14,290 bases of DNA from an uncultured Comamonadaceae bacterium. GTDB taxonomy: Bacteria; Pseudomonadota; Gammaproteobacteria; Burkholderiales; Burkholderiaceae. Each line of letters opens with the position of its first letter. The stretch's first letter is position 1. This document shows, piece after piece, positions 1 through 8,601 of this stretch. Under the pieces are notes generated by a model. The model made no database searches. It had not been told where the DNA came from and saw nothing but the letters and a program-made list of their open reading frames with translations. The position numbers and the translations under genes were made by a program. The DNA lies in the NCBI GenBank assembly GCA_946482115.1, contig CAMLQP010000048.1, positions 1-14,290 on the forward strand, written 5' to 3'.

Positions 1-3000
1 CAACGGCCCCGCCACGCCGCTGAGCGTGCGCGAGCAGGTGTGGTGCGCGGTCGACGGCCTGGGCGAGCGCGTGCCTGTGCGCCTGATCGTGGGTGCCGAG
101 CGCGAGGCGCTGCTGAAGGCCGCTCACGTGCAGCGCCAGGCCGGCCAGGCCGGTCTGGGACCGCTGTCGGTGCTGACGCTGGCCTGCAACCGCCGGCTGC
201 CGCCCGGCGGGCGGGTATCGGTGGTGTTCGGCGCCGGCGTGGCCACGCCTTCAGGCATTCCCAACCGGGTGGAAAAGCGTTTCACCTTCGATGTGCGCGA
301 ACCCTTCACCGCCAGCTTCAGCTGCGAGCGCGAGAACGCCCAGGCGGCCTGCCTGCCCATACGGCCGATGACCTTGCAGTTCAGCGCGCCGGTGCCGCGC
401 GCGCTGGCCGAGAAGGCGCGTCTCAAGTCGCCTGGCGGGGCGGTGGCGCCGGTGATCGACGACGGGGTGGCCAGGGATGGCCTGGTCGACAACGTGCGCT
501 TCAAGCCGGTGGGCGTGGAGCAGGCCGCGCTGAGCCTCGAGGTGCCGGCCGACCTGAAGGACGCCTCGGGCCGGCCGCTGGCCAACGCCGACCAGTTCCC
601 GCTCGCGGTGCGCACCGGCGTGCTGCCGCCGCTGGCCAAGTTCGCGGCCTCGCCGTTCGGCGTGGTGGAGCGTTTTGCCGAACCCGACGGGCAGGCGCTG
701 GTGCCGGTGACGCTGCGCCGGGTGGAAGGCGGCGCCCGCAGCCAGCTGCGCACGCTGACGCTGGAGCGCGACGCCGACATCATCGCCTGGCAGCGAAAGC
801 TGGAGCGCTACGACCGCTTCATGGTGGAACGCCAGCAGGCCACGGCCGATGGCCTGGGGCCGTTGCCGCGCGTGCTGGAGCCGCAGGACAAGGCCTGGGT
901 GCAGCCGCGCATGCTCTCGCTGCTGGACGGCCAGGCCCAGGCGCGCCGCCTGGAACTGCCGCAGGCTGGCCCCGACGACCCGCGCCCCTTCGAGGTGGTG
1001 GGCATACCGCTGCCACCGGGTTTCCACGTGATGGAGCTGTCGTCGGTGCTGCTGGGGCAGGCCCTGCTGGACGAGCGCCATGGCGGCCAGCGCACGATGC
1101 ACGTGCGCAGTTCGGCGCTGGTGACCAACCTGGGCGTGCACTTCAAGCTGGGCCGCGAGAATGCGGTGGCCTGGGTCACCACGCTGGACAAGGGCCAGCC
1201 TGTGCCCGGCGCGGCCGTTCGGGTGTCCGACTGCCGGGGCCGCGAGCTGGCCAGCGCCACCACCGACGCCAAAGGGCTGGCCAGCTTCACCGGCCTGTCC
1301 AGCAACCCGCCCCACTGCGGCGAGGGTGCTGAAGGCTACTTCGTGAGCGCACGCGCGCAGGTGGCGGGCCAGAACGACATGGCCTTCGCCTGGAGCGGCT
1401 GGACACGCGGCATCGAATCCTGGCGCTTCAACCTGCCCGCCAGCTCGGAGCCCCAGCCCGACCAGCGCGCCCACACCGTGTTCGACCGCACCCTGGTGCG
1501 CGCCGGCGAGACGGTGTCCATGAAGCACCTGCTGCGCACCGAAACCGGCCAGGGCCTGGAACTGCCGGCCCGCACGCCCGACACCCTGGTGGTGACCCAC
1601 GCGGGCAGCGGCCAGCGCTATACCCAGCCGCTGGCGTGGCGGCGCACGGCCACCGGCGGGCTCAGCGCCGAGAGCGAATTCAAGCCGCCGGCCGGCGCGC
1701 GCCTGGGTGCTTACGACGTGGCGCTGTCTTTTGGTGCCGACGGCCAGCAGCTGCCCAGCGGCCAGTTCCGGGTCGAGGCCTTTCGCCTGCCGGTGCTGCA
1801 GGGTCGCATCGCGCCGGTGGACCGCCAGCCCGCCGTGCAGGCCGAGACACTGCCGCTGGACGTGTCGGTGACCTATGTGGCCGGCGGCGGCGCGGCGCGG
1901 CTGCCGGTGCGGGTGTCGGCGATGGTGCAGAACCGCTGGCTGTCGTTTCCGGGCTTCGACGGCTTCAGCTTCGAGCCGCCGCGCCCGGCGCAGGACACGC
2001 CCGGCAGCGGGGACGACGAGGAGGAGGGCAGCGCTGCCAGCGACAGCCGCGTGGTGGCCGACAAGCTGCCGCTGACGCTGGACGCCCAGGGCGCAGGCCG
2101 CCTCACCATCCCTGGCCTGCCACGGGCCGACCGGCCGCAGGACCTGCAGCTCGAAGCCAGCTACGCCGACCCCAACGGCGAGATCCAGACCCTGCGTTCC
2201 ACCGTGCCGCTGTGGCCGGCGGCGGTGCTCGCCGGCATCAGGACCGAAGGCTGGGTGTCGGTGCGGGGGCGCATGAAGCTGCAGGCCCTGGCGCTGGACC
2301 TGGCCGGCAAGCCCAGGGCTGGCGTGCCGCTGGAGGTGCGCGCCGTGGCCCGCACCACCACCACCAGTCGCAAACGCCTGGTGGGCGGCTTCTATGCCTA
2401 CGACAGCCAGACCCAGGTGAAAGACCTGGGCGCGGTCTGTAGCGGCCGCAGCGACAGCCGGGGCCTGCTGCTGTGCGATGTGGCGCTGGACCAGGCCGGC
2501 GAGGTGGAGCTGGTGGCCAGCGCCCGCGACGACGCCGGTCGCAGCAGCCGCGCGGCCAGCACGGTCTGGGTCACGCGCCAGGGTGAACTGTGGTTTGGCG
2601 GCGAGAACCACGACCGCATGGATCTGCTGCCCGAGAAACGCGCCTACCAGCCTGGCGAGACCGCGCGCCTGCAGGTGCGCATGCCGTTTCGCCGCGCCAC
2701 GGCGCTGGTGGCGGTCGAACGCGAGGGCGTGGTCTGGACCGAGGTGGTGCAGCTCAATGGGCAAGACCCTACGGTGGACCTGAAGATCAGACCCGAATGG
2801 GGCCCCAATGTCTTCGTGAGCGTGCTGGCCCTGCGCGGCCGGCTGCACGAGGTGCCGTGGTATTCCTTCTTCACCTGGGGCTTCAAGGCCCCGCGCGAGT
2901 GGTGGAACGCGTATTGGCACGAGGGCCGCGAATACGCCGCGCCCACCGCGCTGGTGGACCTGAGCAAGCCCGCCTTCCGCCTGGGCGCCACCGAACTGCT

Positions 3001-5380
3001 GGTGGACACCGCCGGCCACAAGCTGGCGGTGGAGGTGAAGACCGACAAGGCCGACTACCCGGTGCGCGGCAAGGCGCGGGTGAGCCTCCAGGTGCGCCTG
3101 CCCGATGGCAAGCCCGCCGCCCAGGCCGAGGTGGCGCTGGCCGCCGTGGACGAAGCCCTGCTGGAACTGATGCCCAACACCAGCTGGGACGTGCTCACCG
3201 CCATGCTGCAGCGCCGTCCCTGGGGCGTGGAGACCGCGACCGCGCAGATGGAAATCGTGGGCCGGCGCCACTACGGGCGCAAGGCGGTGCCGGCGGGTGG
3301 CGGCGGGGGCCGCGCGCCCACGCGCGAGCTGCTGGACACGCTGCTGCTCTGGAACCCGCGCATCACGTTGGACGCGCAGGGCCGGGCCGAAATCGAGCTG
3401 CCGCTCAACGACGCGCTCACGCGTTTCCGCGTGGTGGCCGTGGCCGACGCCGGGCCGTCGCACTTCGGCAATGGCCACGCCACCCTGCGCACCACACAGG
3501 ATCTGCAGCTCATCAGCGGCCTGCCGCCGCTGGTGCGCGCCGACGACCGCTACCGTGCCGCCTTCACGCTGCGCAACACCACCGCGCGGGCCATGAGCGT
3601 GGAGGTGACACCGCGCGCCACGCTGCTGGAGGTGAAACCGCTGACGCTGGACATCCCCGCCGGCGAGGCGCGCGAGGCGGCCTGGGAGGTGGTGGTGCCA
3701 CCCGCGCTGGCCGACACCCGTTCGGCGGCCATCCTGTGGGAGGTCGAGGCCAGGGAGCGCGGCAGCGGCGGCGCGCGCGACGCCCTGAAAGCCAGCCAGC
3801 GCGTCCTGCCCGCGGTGCCCGTCACGGTGCAGCAGGCCACCGTGGTGCGGCTGGACGGGCCCTACGGCGTGGACGTGGCCGCGCCCGCCGGCGCGCTGCC
3901 GGAGCGCGGCGGCATCCGGCTGAACCTGAGCCCGCGCCTGGCCGAGGGGCTGCCCGGCGTGCTGGCCTGGTTCGAGCGCTACCCCTACACCTGCCTGGAG
4001 CAGCGTGCCAGCCGCGCGCTGGGCCTGCGCGACGCGGCAGCCTGGCGCGCGCTCGCGGCGCAGATGCCGGCTTATCTCGACGCCGACGGCCTGGCCGGCT
4101 ATTTCCCGCCGCGCGAGGGCGACGAGCGCCACGGCAGCGACACGTTGAGCGCCTACCTGCTGGCGGTGTCGCACGAGGCGGCCCAGTGGCACCCGGAGCT
4201 GGCATTGCCCGACGACGTCAAGGCGCGGCTGGCGCAGGGTCTCACCGCCTTCGTCGAAGGCCGCACCGAGCGCCGGCACTGGTCGCCGCAGCGCGATCTG
4301 GAGCCGCGCAAGCTCGCCGCCATCGAGGCCCTGTCGCGCCACGGCCTGGCCACGCCGCGCCTGCTGGAGAGCCTCACCGTTGCGCCCGACCAGTGGCCCA
4401 CCCACGCGGTGATCGACTGGTGGCTGGTGCTGCGCCGCCTGGAGGGCGTGCCGCAGCGCGAGCAGCGGCTGGCCCAGGCCACGCAGGTGCTGCGTGCGAG
4501 GCTGTCCTACCAGGGCACGCGCCTGCTGTTCAGCCGCGAGCGCGAGGATCACTGGTGGTGGCTGATGCAGGGCGGCGACGTCAACGCCGCGCGGCTGCTG
4601 GCGGCGTCGCTGGAAGACCCGGCATGGAAGGAGGAGTGGGCGCGCCTGGCCAATGGCCTGATCGGCCGCCAGCAGGGCGGGGCCTGGTCCACCACCACCG
4701 CCAACCTCTGGGGCAGTCTGGCACTGGAGGGGTTTTCGCGCCGGCTTGAATCGACACCCGTGGCCGGCAACACGCGCGCCACCCTGGCCGGCCGCGGCGC
4801 GGCGGTGGACTGGCGGGGCCAGGAACGCAGCGCCGAGCTGCCCTGGCCGCCCGCGCGCGAACGGCTGGAGGTGAGCCACGCCGGCAGTGGCGCGCCGTGG
4901 CTGACGGTGCAGGCCTCGGCCGCCGTGCCGCTGACCGCGCCGGTGGCGGCCGGCTACCGGGTGCGCCGCGTCGTCACGCCGGTGGAACAGGCCGTGCCGG
5001 GCCAGTACAGCCGGGGCGACGTCCTGCGCGTGAGCCTGGAGGTGGAGGCCTCGGCCGACATGACCTGGGTGGTGCTCAGCGACCCGTTGCCGGGTGGCGC
5101 CACCATCCTGGGCAGCGGCCTGGGGCGCGACTCGCAGATCGCCGCGCGCGGCGAGCGCCGCACGGGCGTGGGCTGGCTGGCCTTCGAGGAGCGCGGCTTC
5201 GACGCCTTCCGCGCCTACTACGCCTACCTGCCCCAGGGGCTCACGAAGGTGGAGTACACCGTGCGACTGAACAACGTGGGCCGCTTCGGCCTGCCGCCCA
5301 CCCGCGTGGAGGCGATGTACGCGCCCGAGATGCACGGTGAGTCGCCCAATGAGGCGCTGCTGGTGGGAGCAGGGCGGTGA
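1..5380 (+). CDS. Bacterial alpha-2-macroglobulin with thioester motif (5' partial)
   Basis: This is a large periplasmic protease-trap protein. The frame is open to the left edge (from base 2), so the N-terminus, with its expected signal or lipoprotein peptide, lies outside; about 1,792 residues are visible. Recognisable parts in order are several macroglobulin-like beta domains, an MG2-like domain from about 1472 (HTVFDRTLVRAGETV), and a bait-region domain ending in AAVDEALLEL near 3180. A basic/glycine-rich stretch at 3270-3320 sits where the protease bait is expected. Next come the A2M domain (TLLLWNPRITLD, from about 3340) and the thioester domain with CLEQ at 3992-4003. The C-terminal domain ends in TRVEAMYAPEM. 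In this family, cleavage of the bait exposes the Cys-Gln thioester, which then captures the protease covalently. An acidic insert (GDDEEEG) lies near 2010-2030. The gene overlaps the next by 4 bp, with pbpC further on, matching the thioester-bearing E. coli YfhM (ECAM) arrangement rather than YfaS. Confidence 0.93.
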   Translation, partial: NGPATPLSVREQVWCAVDGLGERVPVRLIVGAEREALLKAAHVQRQAGQAGLGPLSVLTLACNRRLPPGGRVSVVFGAGVATPSGIPNRVEKRFTFDVREPFTASFSCERENAQAACLPIRPMTLQFSAPVPRALAEKARLKSPGGAVAPVIDDGVARDGLVDNVRFKPVGVEQAALSLEVPADLKDASGRPLANADQFPLAVRTGVLPPLAKFAASPFGVVERFAEPDGQALVPVTLRRVEGGARSQLRTLTLERDADIIAWQRKLERYDRFMVERQQATADGLGPLPRVLEPQDKAWVQPRMLSLLDGQAQARRLELPQAGPDDPRPFEVVGIPLPPGFHVMELSSVLLGQALLDERHGGQRTMHVRSSALVTNLGVHFKLGRENAVAWVTTLDKGQPVPGAAVRVSDCRGRELASATTDAKGLASFTGLSSNPPHCGEGAEGYFVSARAQVAGQNDMAFAWSGWTRGIESWRFNLPASSEPQPDQRAHTVFDRTLVRAGETVSMKHLLRTETGQGLELPARTPDTLVVTHAGSGQRYTQPLAWRRTATGGLSAESEFKPPAGARLGAYDVALSFGADGQQLPSGQFRVEAFRLPVLQGRIAPVDRQPAVQAETLPLDVSVTYVAGGGAARLPVRVSAMVQNRWLSFPGFDGFSFEPPRPAQDTPGSGDDEEEGSAASDSRVVADKLPLTLDAQGAGRLTIPGLPRADRPQDLQLEASYADPNGEIQTLRSTVPLWPAAVLAGIRTEGWVSVRGRMKLQALALDLAGKPRAGVPLEVRAVARTTTTSRKRLVGGFYAYDSQTQVKDLGAVCSGRSDSRGLLLCDVALDQAGEVELVASARDDAGRSSRAASTVWVTRQGELWFGGENHDRMDLLPEKRAYQPGETARLQVRMPFRRATALVAVEREGVVWTEVVQLNGQDPTVDLKIRPEWGPNVFVSVLALRGRLHEVPWYSFFTWGFKAPREWWNAYWHEGREYAAPTALVDLSKPAFRLGATELLVDTAGHKLAVEVKTDKADYPVRGKARVSLQVRLPDGKPAAQAEVALAAVDEALLELMPNTSWDVLTAMLQRRPWGVETATAQMEIVGRRHYGRKAVPAGGGGGRAPTRELLDTLLLWNPRITLDAQGRAEIELPLNDALTRFRVVAVADAGPSHFGNGHATLRTTQDLQLISGLPPLVRADDRYRAAFTLRNTTARAMSVEVTPRATLLEVKPLTLDIPAGEAREAAWEVVVPPALADTRSAAILWEVEARERGSGGARDALKASQRVLPAVPVTVQQATVVRLDGPYGVDVAAPAGALPERGGIRLNLSPRLAEGLPGVLAWFERYPYTCLEQRASRALGLRDAAAWRALAAQMPAYLDADGLAGYFPPREGDERHGSDTLSAYLLAVSHEAAQWHPELALPDDVKARLAQGLTAFVEGRTERRHWSPQRDLEPRKLAAIEALSRHGLATPRLLESLTVAPDQWPTHAVIDWWLVLRRLEGVPQREQRLAQATQVLRARLSYQGTRLLFSREREDHWWWLMQGGDVNAARLLAASLEDPAWKEEWARLANGLIGRQQGGAWSTTTANLWGSLALEGFSRRLESTPVAGNTRATLAGRGAAVDWRGQERSAELPWPPARERLEVSHAGSGAPWLTVQASAAVPLTAPVAAGYRVRRVVTPVEQAVPGQYSRGDVLRVSLEVEASADMTWVVLSDPLPGGATILGSGLGRDSQIAARGERRTGVGWLAFEERGFDAFRAYYAYLPQGLTKVEYTVRLNNVGRFGLPPTRVEAMYAPEMHGESPNEALLVGAGR

Positions 5381-5799
5381 TCGCGCGCCGCCGGCTGCTG
5401 CCGTTGCTGATGGTCCTGGTCCTGGGTCTGGGCCTGGGAGCGGGGCTGGCCGCCTGCGGGGACGACGCCGAGCGGTTCTTCTCGGGCCGCCCCTCGGACA
5501 TGTCCATGGTGCACAACCACATCATCGGCGGCCCGCCCGAAGCCACGCTGGTCCTGCTGCGGGTGCCGGCGCGGTTCCCGGGGGCGCGGCCGGCGCACGT
5601 GGGCGATTGGCAGTCCTCGCTGATCGCGTGGTGGCGCCATGCGGACAAGGCCGCGCAGATGCGGTCGCAGTTCGGCCAGCTCACGCCGGCCGAGCGGGCG
5701 GCGCTGGTGACCTGGGTGAACGCGCGCGAACCGGGGTTACCCGCCGCCAGCGCCGCGACGCTGGCCGAGGTGGCCGATGCCCTGAGAGGGCCGCCGTGA
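5377..5799 (+). CDS. Predicted lipoprotein of unknown function between A2M and pbpC
   Basis: The product has 140 residues and I do not recognise the family. The N-terminus has three arginines (residues 4-6), a hydrophobic Leu/Val/Gly segment (7-24) and a lipobox LAAC with the cysteine at residue 27, so it should be a lipid-anchored envelope protein. Gly at +2 would favour outer-membrane sorting by the E. coli rule. The mature part of about 114 residues has no further cysteine and no heme or metal motif that I trust. It contains two Trp-rich stretches (GDWQSSLIAWW and LVTWVNARE) and a probably helical C-terminal half. The GTG start is favoured because GGGAG lies 7 bases upstream, it overlaps the A2M stop as GTGA, and the next in-frame ATG (codon 12) would remove the arginines. 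Its stop overlaps the pbpC start in the same way. This implies translational coupling and a role linked to A2M or PBP1C, which is inference. Confidence 0.85.
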   Translation: MIARRRLLPLLMVLVLGLGLGAGLAACGDDAERFFSGRPSDMSMVHNHIIGGPPEATLVLLRVPARFPGARPAHVGDWQSSLIAWWRHADKAAQMRSQFGQLTPAERAALVTWVNAREPGLPAASAATLAEVADALRGPP

Positions 5800-7964
5800 A
5801 ACGCCTGGCCAGCCTGCTGCTTGCCGTGACGCTGGGCACGGGCGCCTGGGCGCTGCCCAGCCCGGCCGAGGTGCGTGCCGCGCACCGGCCGTCCGATGCC
5901 TGGCTGCTGGACCGCGACGGCGAACCGCTGCACCGCCTGCGCACCGACACACGCGTGCGGCGCGGACCGTGGGTGGAACTGGCCGACGTCTCGCCCGCGC
6001 TGCGCACGGCGCTGGTGCTGTCCGAAGACCGGCGCTTTCACGAGCACAGCGGCGTGGACTGGCGCGCGGTCTCGGCAGCGGCCTGGGCCAACCTCTGGAA
6101 CACCCGCACCCGGGGCGCCTCGACGCTGACCATGCAGCTCGCCGGCCTGCTGGATGGCGACCTGCGTGCCGGCCCCGGCGGGCGCAGCATGACGCAGAAG
6201 CTGGGCCAAGCCGTGGCCGCGCAGCGGCTGGAACGCCAGTGGCGCAAGGACCAGATCCTGGAGGCCTACCTCAACCTGGTGCCCTGGCGCGGCGAGCTGG
6301 TGGGCATCGACGCCCTGTCCCGGGCGCTTTTCGGCAAGGCGCCCCATGGCTTGGACGAGCGCGAGGCCGCGATCGCGGTGGCGCTGGTGCGCGCGCCCAA
6401 CGCCAGTGTGGCGCAGGTGGCCGAGCGCTCCTGTGGCGTGCTGCGCCAGCTGCGGTCCGAAAAGGAAACGTGCGGCGGCCTGCCCGCCTACGTGCGCGCG
6501 GTGCTGTCGCAGCGCCACCTGGAAGCCAGCGAAGGCGTCGCACCGCACCTGGCGCGCCAGCTGATCCAGCCCGGCGCGGGCAACGTCCGCTCCACGCTCA
6601 GTGCGCCGCTGCAGCGCTTCGCGGTGGCCACGCTGCGCCAGCACCTGCGCGAGCTGCGCGGCCGCCAGGTGAACGACGGCGCGGTGCTGGTGCTGGACAA
6701 CGCCAGCGGCGAAGTGCTGGCCTGGGTCGGCTCATCGGGCGAGCTGAGCGCCGCCGCCGAGGTGGACGCGGTGCTGGCCCCGCGCCAGCCCGGCTCCACG
6801 CTCAAGCCGTTTCTCTACGTCCAGGCCATCGCCGAGCGCCGGCTCACCGCCGCCTCGCTGCTGGACGACTCGCCCGCCCACATTCCCACCGCATCGGGCC
6901 TCTACATCCCGCAGAACTACGACCGCCGCTTCAAGGGCTGGGTGTCGGTGCGCACCGCGCTGGGCGCCTCGCTCAACGTGCCGGCGGTGCGCGCGCTGGT
7001 AATGGTGTCGCCCGAGGCCTTCGCGCGCCAGCTGCGCGCCCTGGGCATCGCGCTGCGCGAGCCAGCCGGCTACTACGGCTACAGCCTGGCGCTGGGCAGC
7101 GCCGAGACCAGCCTGCTGGAGCTGACCAACGCCTACCGCGCGCTGGCCAACGGCGGCCGCTTCACGCCGGCGCGTCGCCGGCCGGCCGATCCGCGCGCGG
7201 CGCCGCTGCAGGCACTGGACGCCGGCGCCGCCTTCATCGTCGGCGACATCCTGGCCGACAACCAGGCCCGTGCCCGCACCTTCGGCAGCGACAGCGTGCT
7301 GGCCACGCGCTCCTGGTCGGCGGTGAAGACCGGCACCAGCAAGGACATGCGCGACAACTGGGCGGTGGGCTGGTCGGCGCGCTACACGGTGGGCGTGTGG
7401 GTGGGCAATGCCAGCGGTGCACCCATGCACGACGTCAGCGGCTCGCACGGCGCGGCGCCGGTGTGGGCGGCGGTGATCCAGTTCCTGCATGCACGCGAGC
7501 CTTCGCGAGCGCCGGTGGCGCCGGCCGGGCTGCTGCAGGCGGACGTGGCCTTCGGCCCCGAACTGGAGGCGCCGCGCCGGGAGTGGTTCCTGCCCGGCAC
7601 CGCGCAGGCGCGTTACGCGCTGGGCCCGGCGCCTGCCGTGGCCACGCGCATCGTGGCGCCGGTGGAGGGCAGCATCGTCGCGCTGGATCCCGACATCCCG
7701 CCCGCGCATCAGCGCCTGCGCCTGAAGGCCGAGGGAGGCGGGCCGAACCTGCGCTGGCGCGTGGGCGGCCGCGAGGTCGGGCGGGGCGACCAGGCCCGCT
7801 GGCTGCCCTGGCCAGGCCGGCAGGTGGTGCAGCTCACCGATGCGCGCGGCCGGGTGATCGACGAGGTGAGCATCGAGGTGCGCGGGGCGGGCGTCAGGCC
7901 GGCCGGCGCGACAGCAGCAGCAACGCGCCCATCAGCGCAAACAGGCCGCCACAGCCCCGGTTGA
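5796..7964 (+). CDS. pbpC: Penicillin-binding protein 1C (bifunctional peptidoglycan synthase)
   Basis: The product has 722 residues. A short hydrophobic N-terminus (residues 5-20) anchors it or serves as a signal; the AWA-LP sequence resembles a cleavage site, which is odd for a protein usually membrane-anchored. The GT51 transglycosylase domain carries EDRRFHEHSG (catalytic Glu77), GASTLTMQ (107-114) and the RKDQILEAYLN motif. The GASTLTMQ form is typical of PBP1C. The transpeptidase domain has STLK (Ser334 nucleophile, Lys337), SLN (392-394) and KTGT (511-514), so both active sites look intact. A BiPBP_C-like C-terminal domain spans roughly residues 600-700. The GTG start follows AGAGGG by 5 bases and overlaps the lipoprotein stop (GTGA). 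An upstream extension in the same frame to 5337 would cover the lipoprotein gene and is not used. The last ~22 residues are low-complexity and are encoded opposite the end of the exporter gene, suggesting a run-on past an older stop. Confidence 0.94.
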   Translation: MKRLASLLLAVTLGTGAWALPSPAEVRAAHRPSDAWLLDRDGEPLHRLRTDTRVRRGPWVELADVSPALRTALVLSEDRRFHEHSGVDWRAVSAAAWANLWNTRTRGASTLTMQLAGLLDGDLRAGPGGRSMTQKLGQAVAAQRLERQWRKDQILEAYLNLVPWRGELVGIDALSRALFGKAPHGLDEREAAIAVALVRAPNASVAQVAERSCGVLRQLRSEKETCGGLPAYVRAVLSQRHLEASEGVAPHLARQLIQPGAGNVRSTLSAPLQRFAVATLRQHLRELRGRQVNDGAVLVLDNASGEVLAWVGSSGELSAAAEVDAVLAPRQPGSTLKPFLYVQAIAERRLTAASLLDDSPAHIPTASGLYIPQNYDRRFKGWVSVRTALGASLNVPAVRALVMVSPEAFARQLRALGIALREPAGYYGYSLALGSAETSLLELTNAYRALANGGRFTPARRRPADPRAAPLQALDAGAAFIVGDILADNQARARTFGSDSVLATRSWSAVKTGTSKDMRDNWAVGWSARYTVGVWVGNASGAPMHDVSGSHGAAPVWAAVIQFLHAREPSRAPVAPAGLLQADVAFGPELEAPRREWFLPGTAQARYALGPAPAVATRIVAPVEGSIVALDPDIPPAHQRLRLKAEGGGPNLRWRVGGREVGRGDQARWLPWPGRQVVQLTDARGRVIDEVSIEVRGAGVRPAGATAAATRPSAQTGRHSPG

Positions 7965-8526
7965 ACCAGCGCATGCGCGCGCCGTCGGCCATGAAGGGCG
8001 CGAGGCGGGCGGCGCCGATGGCGCACACCGACAGCACGCCGAACTCGATGGCGATGAAGGTGCCGGCCAGCAGTGCGAACTGCGGCGCCCAGGGGGCGGC
8101 CGGCTGGATGAACTGCGGGAAAAAGGCGGTGAAAAACAGCACGGCCTTGGGGTTGCTCGCGCCCACCAGGAAGCCTTGCAGGTACAGCGCGGACAGCCGG
8201 CGCGGCGCGGCCGACGATGCCTCGGGCACGGTCCAGGGCCGGCCCGGCTGGCGAAAGGTCTTGATGCCCAGCCAGACCAGGTAGGCCGCGCCCGCGAGCT
8301 TGAGCGCGAGGAAGGCCGTTTCCGAGGCCGCGAGCAGAGCGCCCAGCCCGAGCGCGGAGAGCAGCATCACGCCCAGCACGGCGGTCACGCTGCCCGCCAC
8401 CGAGGCCAGCGCCCCCAGCGTGCCCACGCGCAGGGCATTGACCATGCACATCAGCATGGTGGGGCCGGGGGTGAGCACCAGCAGCGCGACGGCTGCCAGG
8501 TAAAGCAGGTAGGTCTGGGCGGTCAT
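7894..8526 (-). CDS. LysE/RhtB family amino-acid exporter
   Basis: The product has 210 residues, the usual length for the family of six-helix inner-membrane exporters of amino acids or homoserine lactone-like compounds. The N-terminal helix carries the family motif PGPTMLM (Pro20-Gly21-Pro22). A second family motif, SNPKAVLFFTAFFPQF, lies in the middle, and hydrophobic segments are spread over the whole protein. The substrate cannot be told from sequence. The ATG at 8524-8526 (MTAQTYLL) is chosen because it places the first helix at the N-terminus; a longer reading to 8688 would run antisense through tRNA-Pro and is rejected. No clear ribosome binding site is visible; instead an inverted repeat lies directly at the start codon. 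The 3' end overlaps the convergent pbpC by 71 bp. It is transcribed divergently from the tRNA genes. Confidence 0.9.
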   Translation of the reverse strand: MTAQTYLLYLAAVALLVLTPGPTMLMCMVNALRVGTLGALASVAGSVTAVLGVMLLSALGLGALLAASETAFLALKLAGAAYLVWLGIKTFRQPGRPWTVPEASSAAPRRLSALYLQGFLVGASNPKAVLFFTAFFPQFIQPAAPWAPQFALLAGTFIAIEFGVLSVCAIGAARLAPFMADGARMRWFNRGCGGLFALMGALLLLSRRPA

Positions 8527-8555
8527 GACGGGCAGCGTAGCATGGCCGCCCGTCA
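8526..8555. repeat. 8-bp inverted repeat at the exporter start codon
   Basis: TGACGGGC (8526-8533) and GCCCGTCA (8548-8555) are perfect inverted copies 14 bases apart, with centres 22 bp apart, about two helical turns. In the minus-strand mRNA the second arm ends on the A of the exporter ATG, so it could be a start-proximal hairpin. As DNA it could be an operator. It lies between the exporter and the tRNA-Pro promoter. Confidence 0.5.
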
Positions 8556-8585
8556 AGCGCGCGGGAGCCGGTCGGCCGCGCAGGG

Positions 8586-8591
8586 TAGAAT
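8586..8591 (+). promoter_or_regulatory. Probable -10 element for tRNA-Pro
   Basis: TAGAAT matches the sigma70 -10 consensus at five of six positions and lies 10 bases upstream of the mature tRNA 5' end. The sequence between them is GC-rich, as is common at stable-RNA promoters. No convincing -35 hexamer is seen at 16-18 bp. Confidence 0.5.
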
Positions 8592-8601
8592 GCCGGCCAG
8601 T

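Noticed and set aside
251..5335. A 1,694-codon open frame on the minus strand opposite the A2M gene
   Set aside because: Very long antisense frames are common in GC-rich coding DNA. The translation is rich in His, Arg, Gln, Gly and Ala with no recognisable domain, while the + strand frame encodes a clear A2M with motifs in order.
5337..5795. N-terminal extension of PBP1C by about 150 residues
   Set aside because: It lies in another frame over the lipoprotein gene. The GTG at 5796 has a good ribosome binding site and gives a normal PBP1C N-terminus.
5377..5799. An HNH triplet in the lipoprotein as a nuclease motif
   Set aside because: Three residues are not a motif; the other conserved residues and zinc ligands of HNH nucleases are absent, and the protein has a lipobox.
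5969..8284. A 771-codon + strand frame over pbpC and the exporter
   Set aside because: It is out of frame with all PBP1C catalytic motifs and has Arg/Ala/Gly-rich shadow composition.
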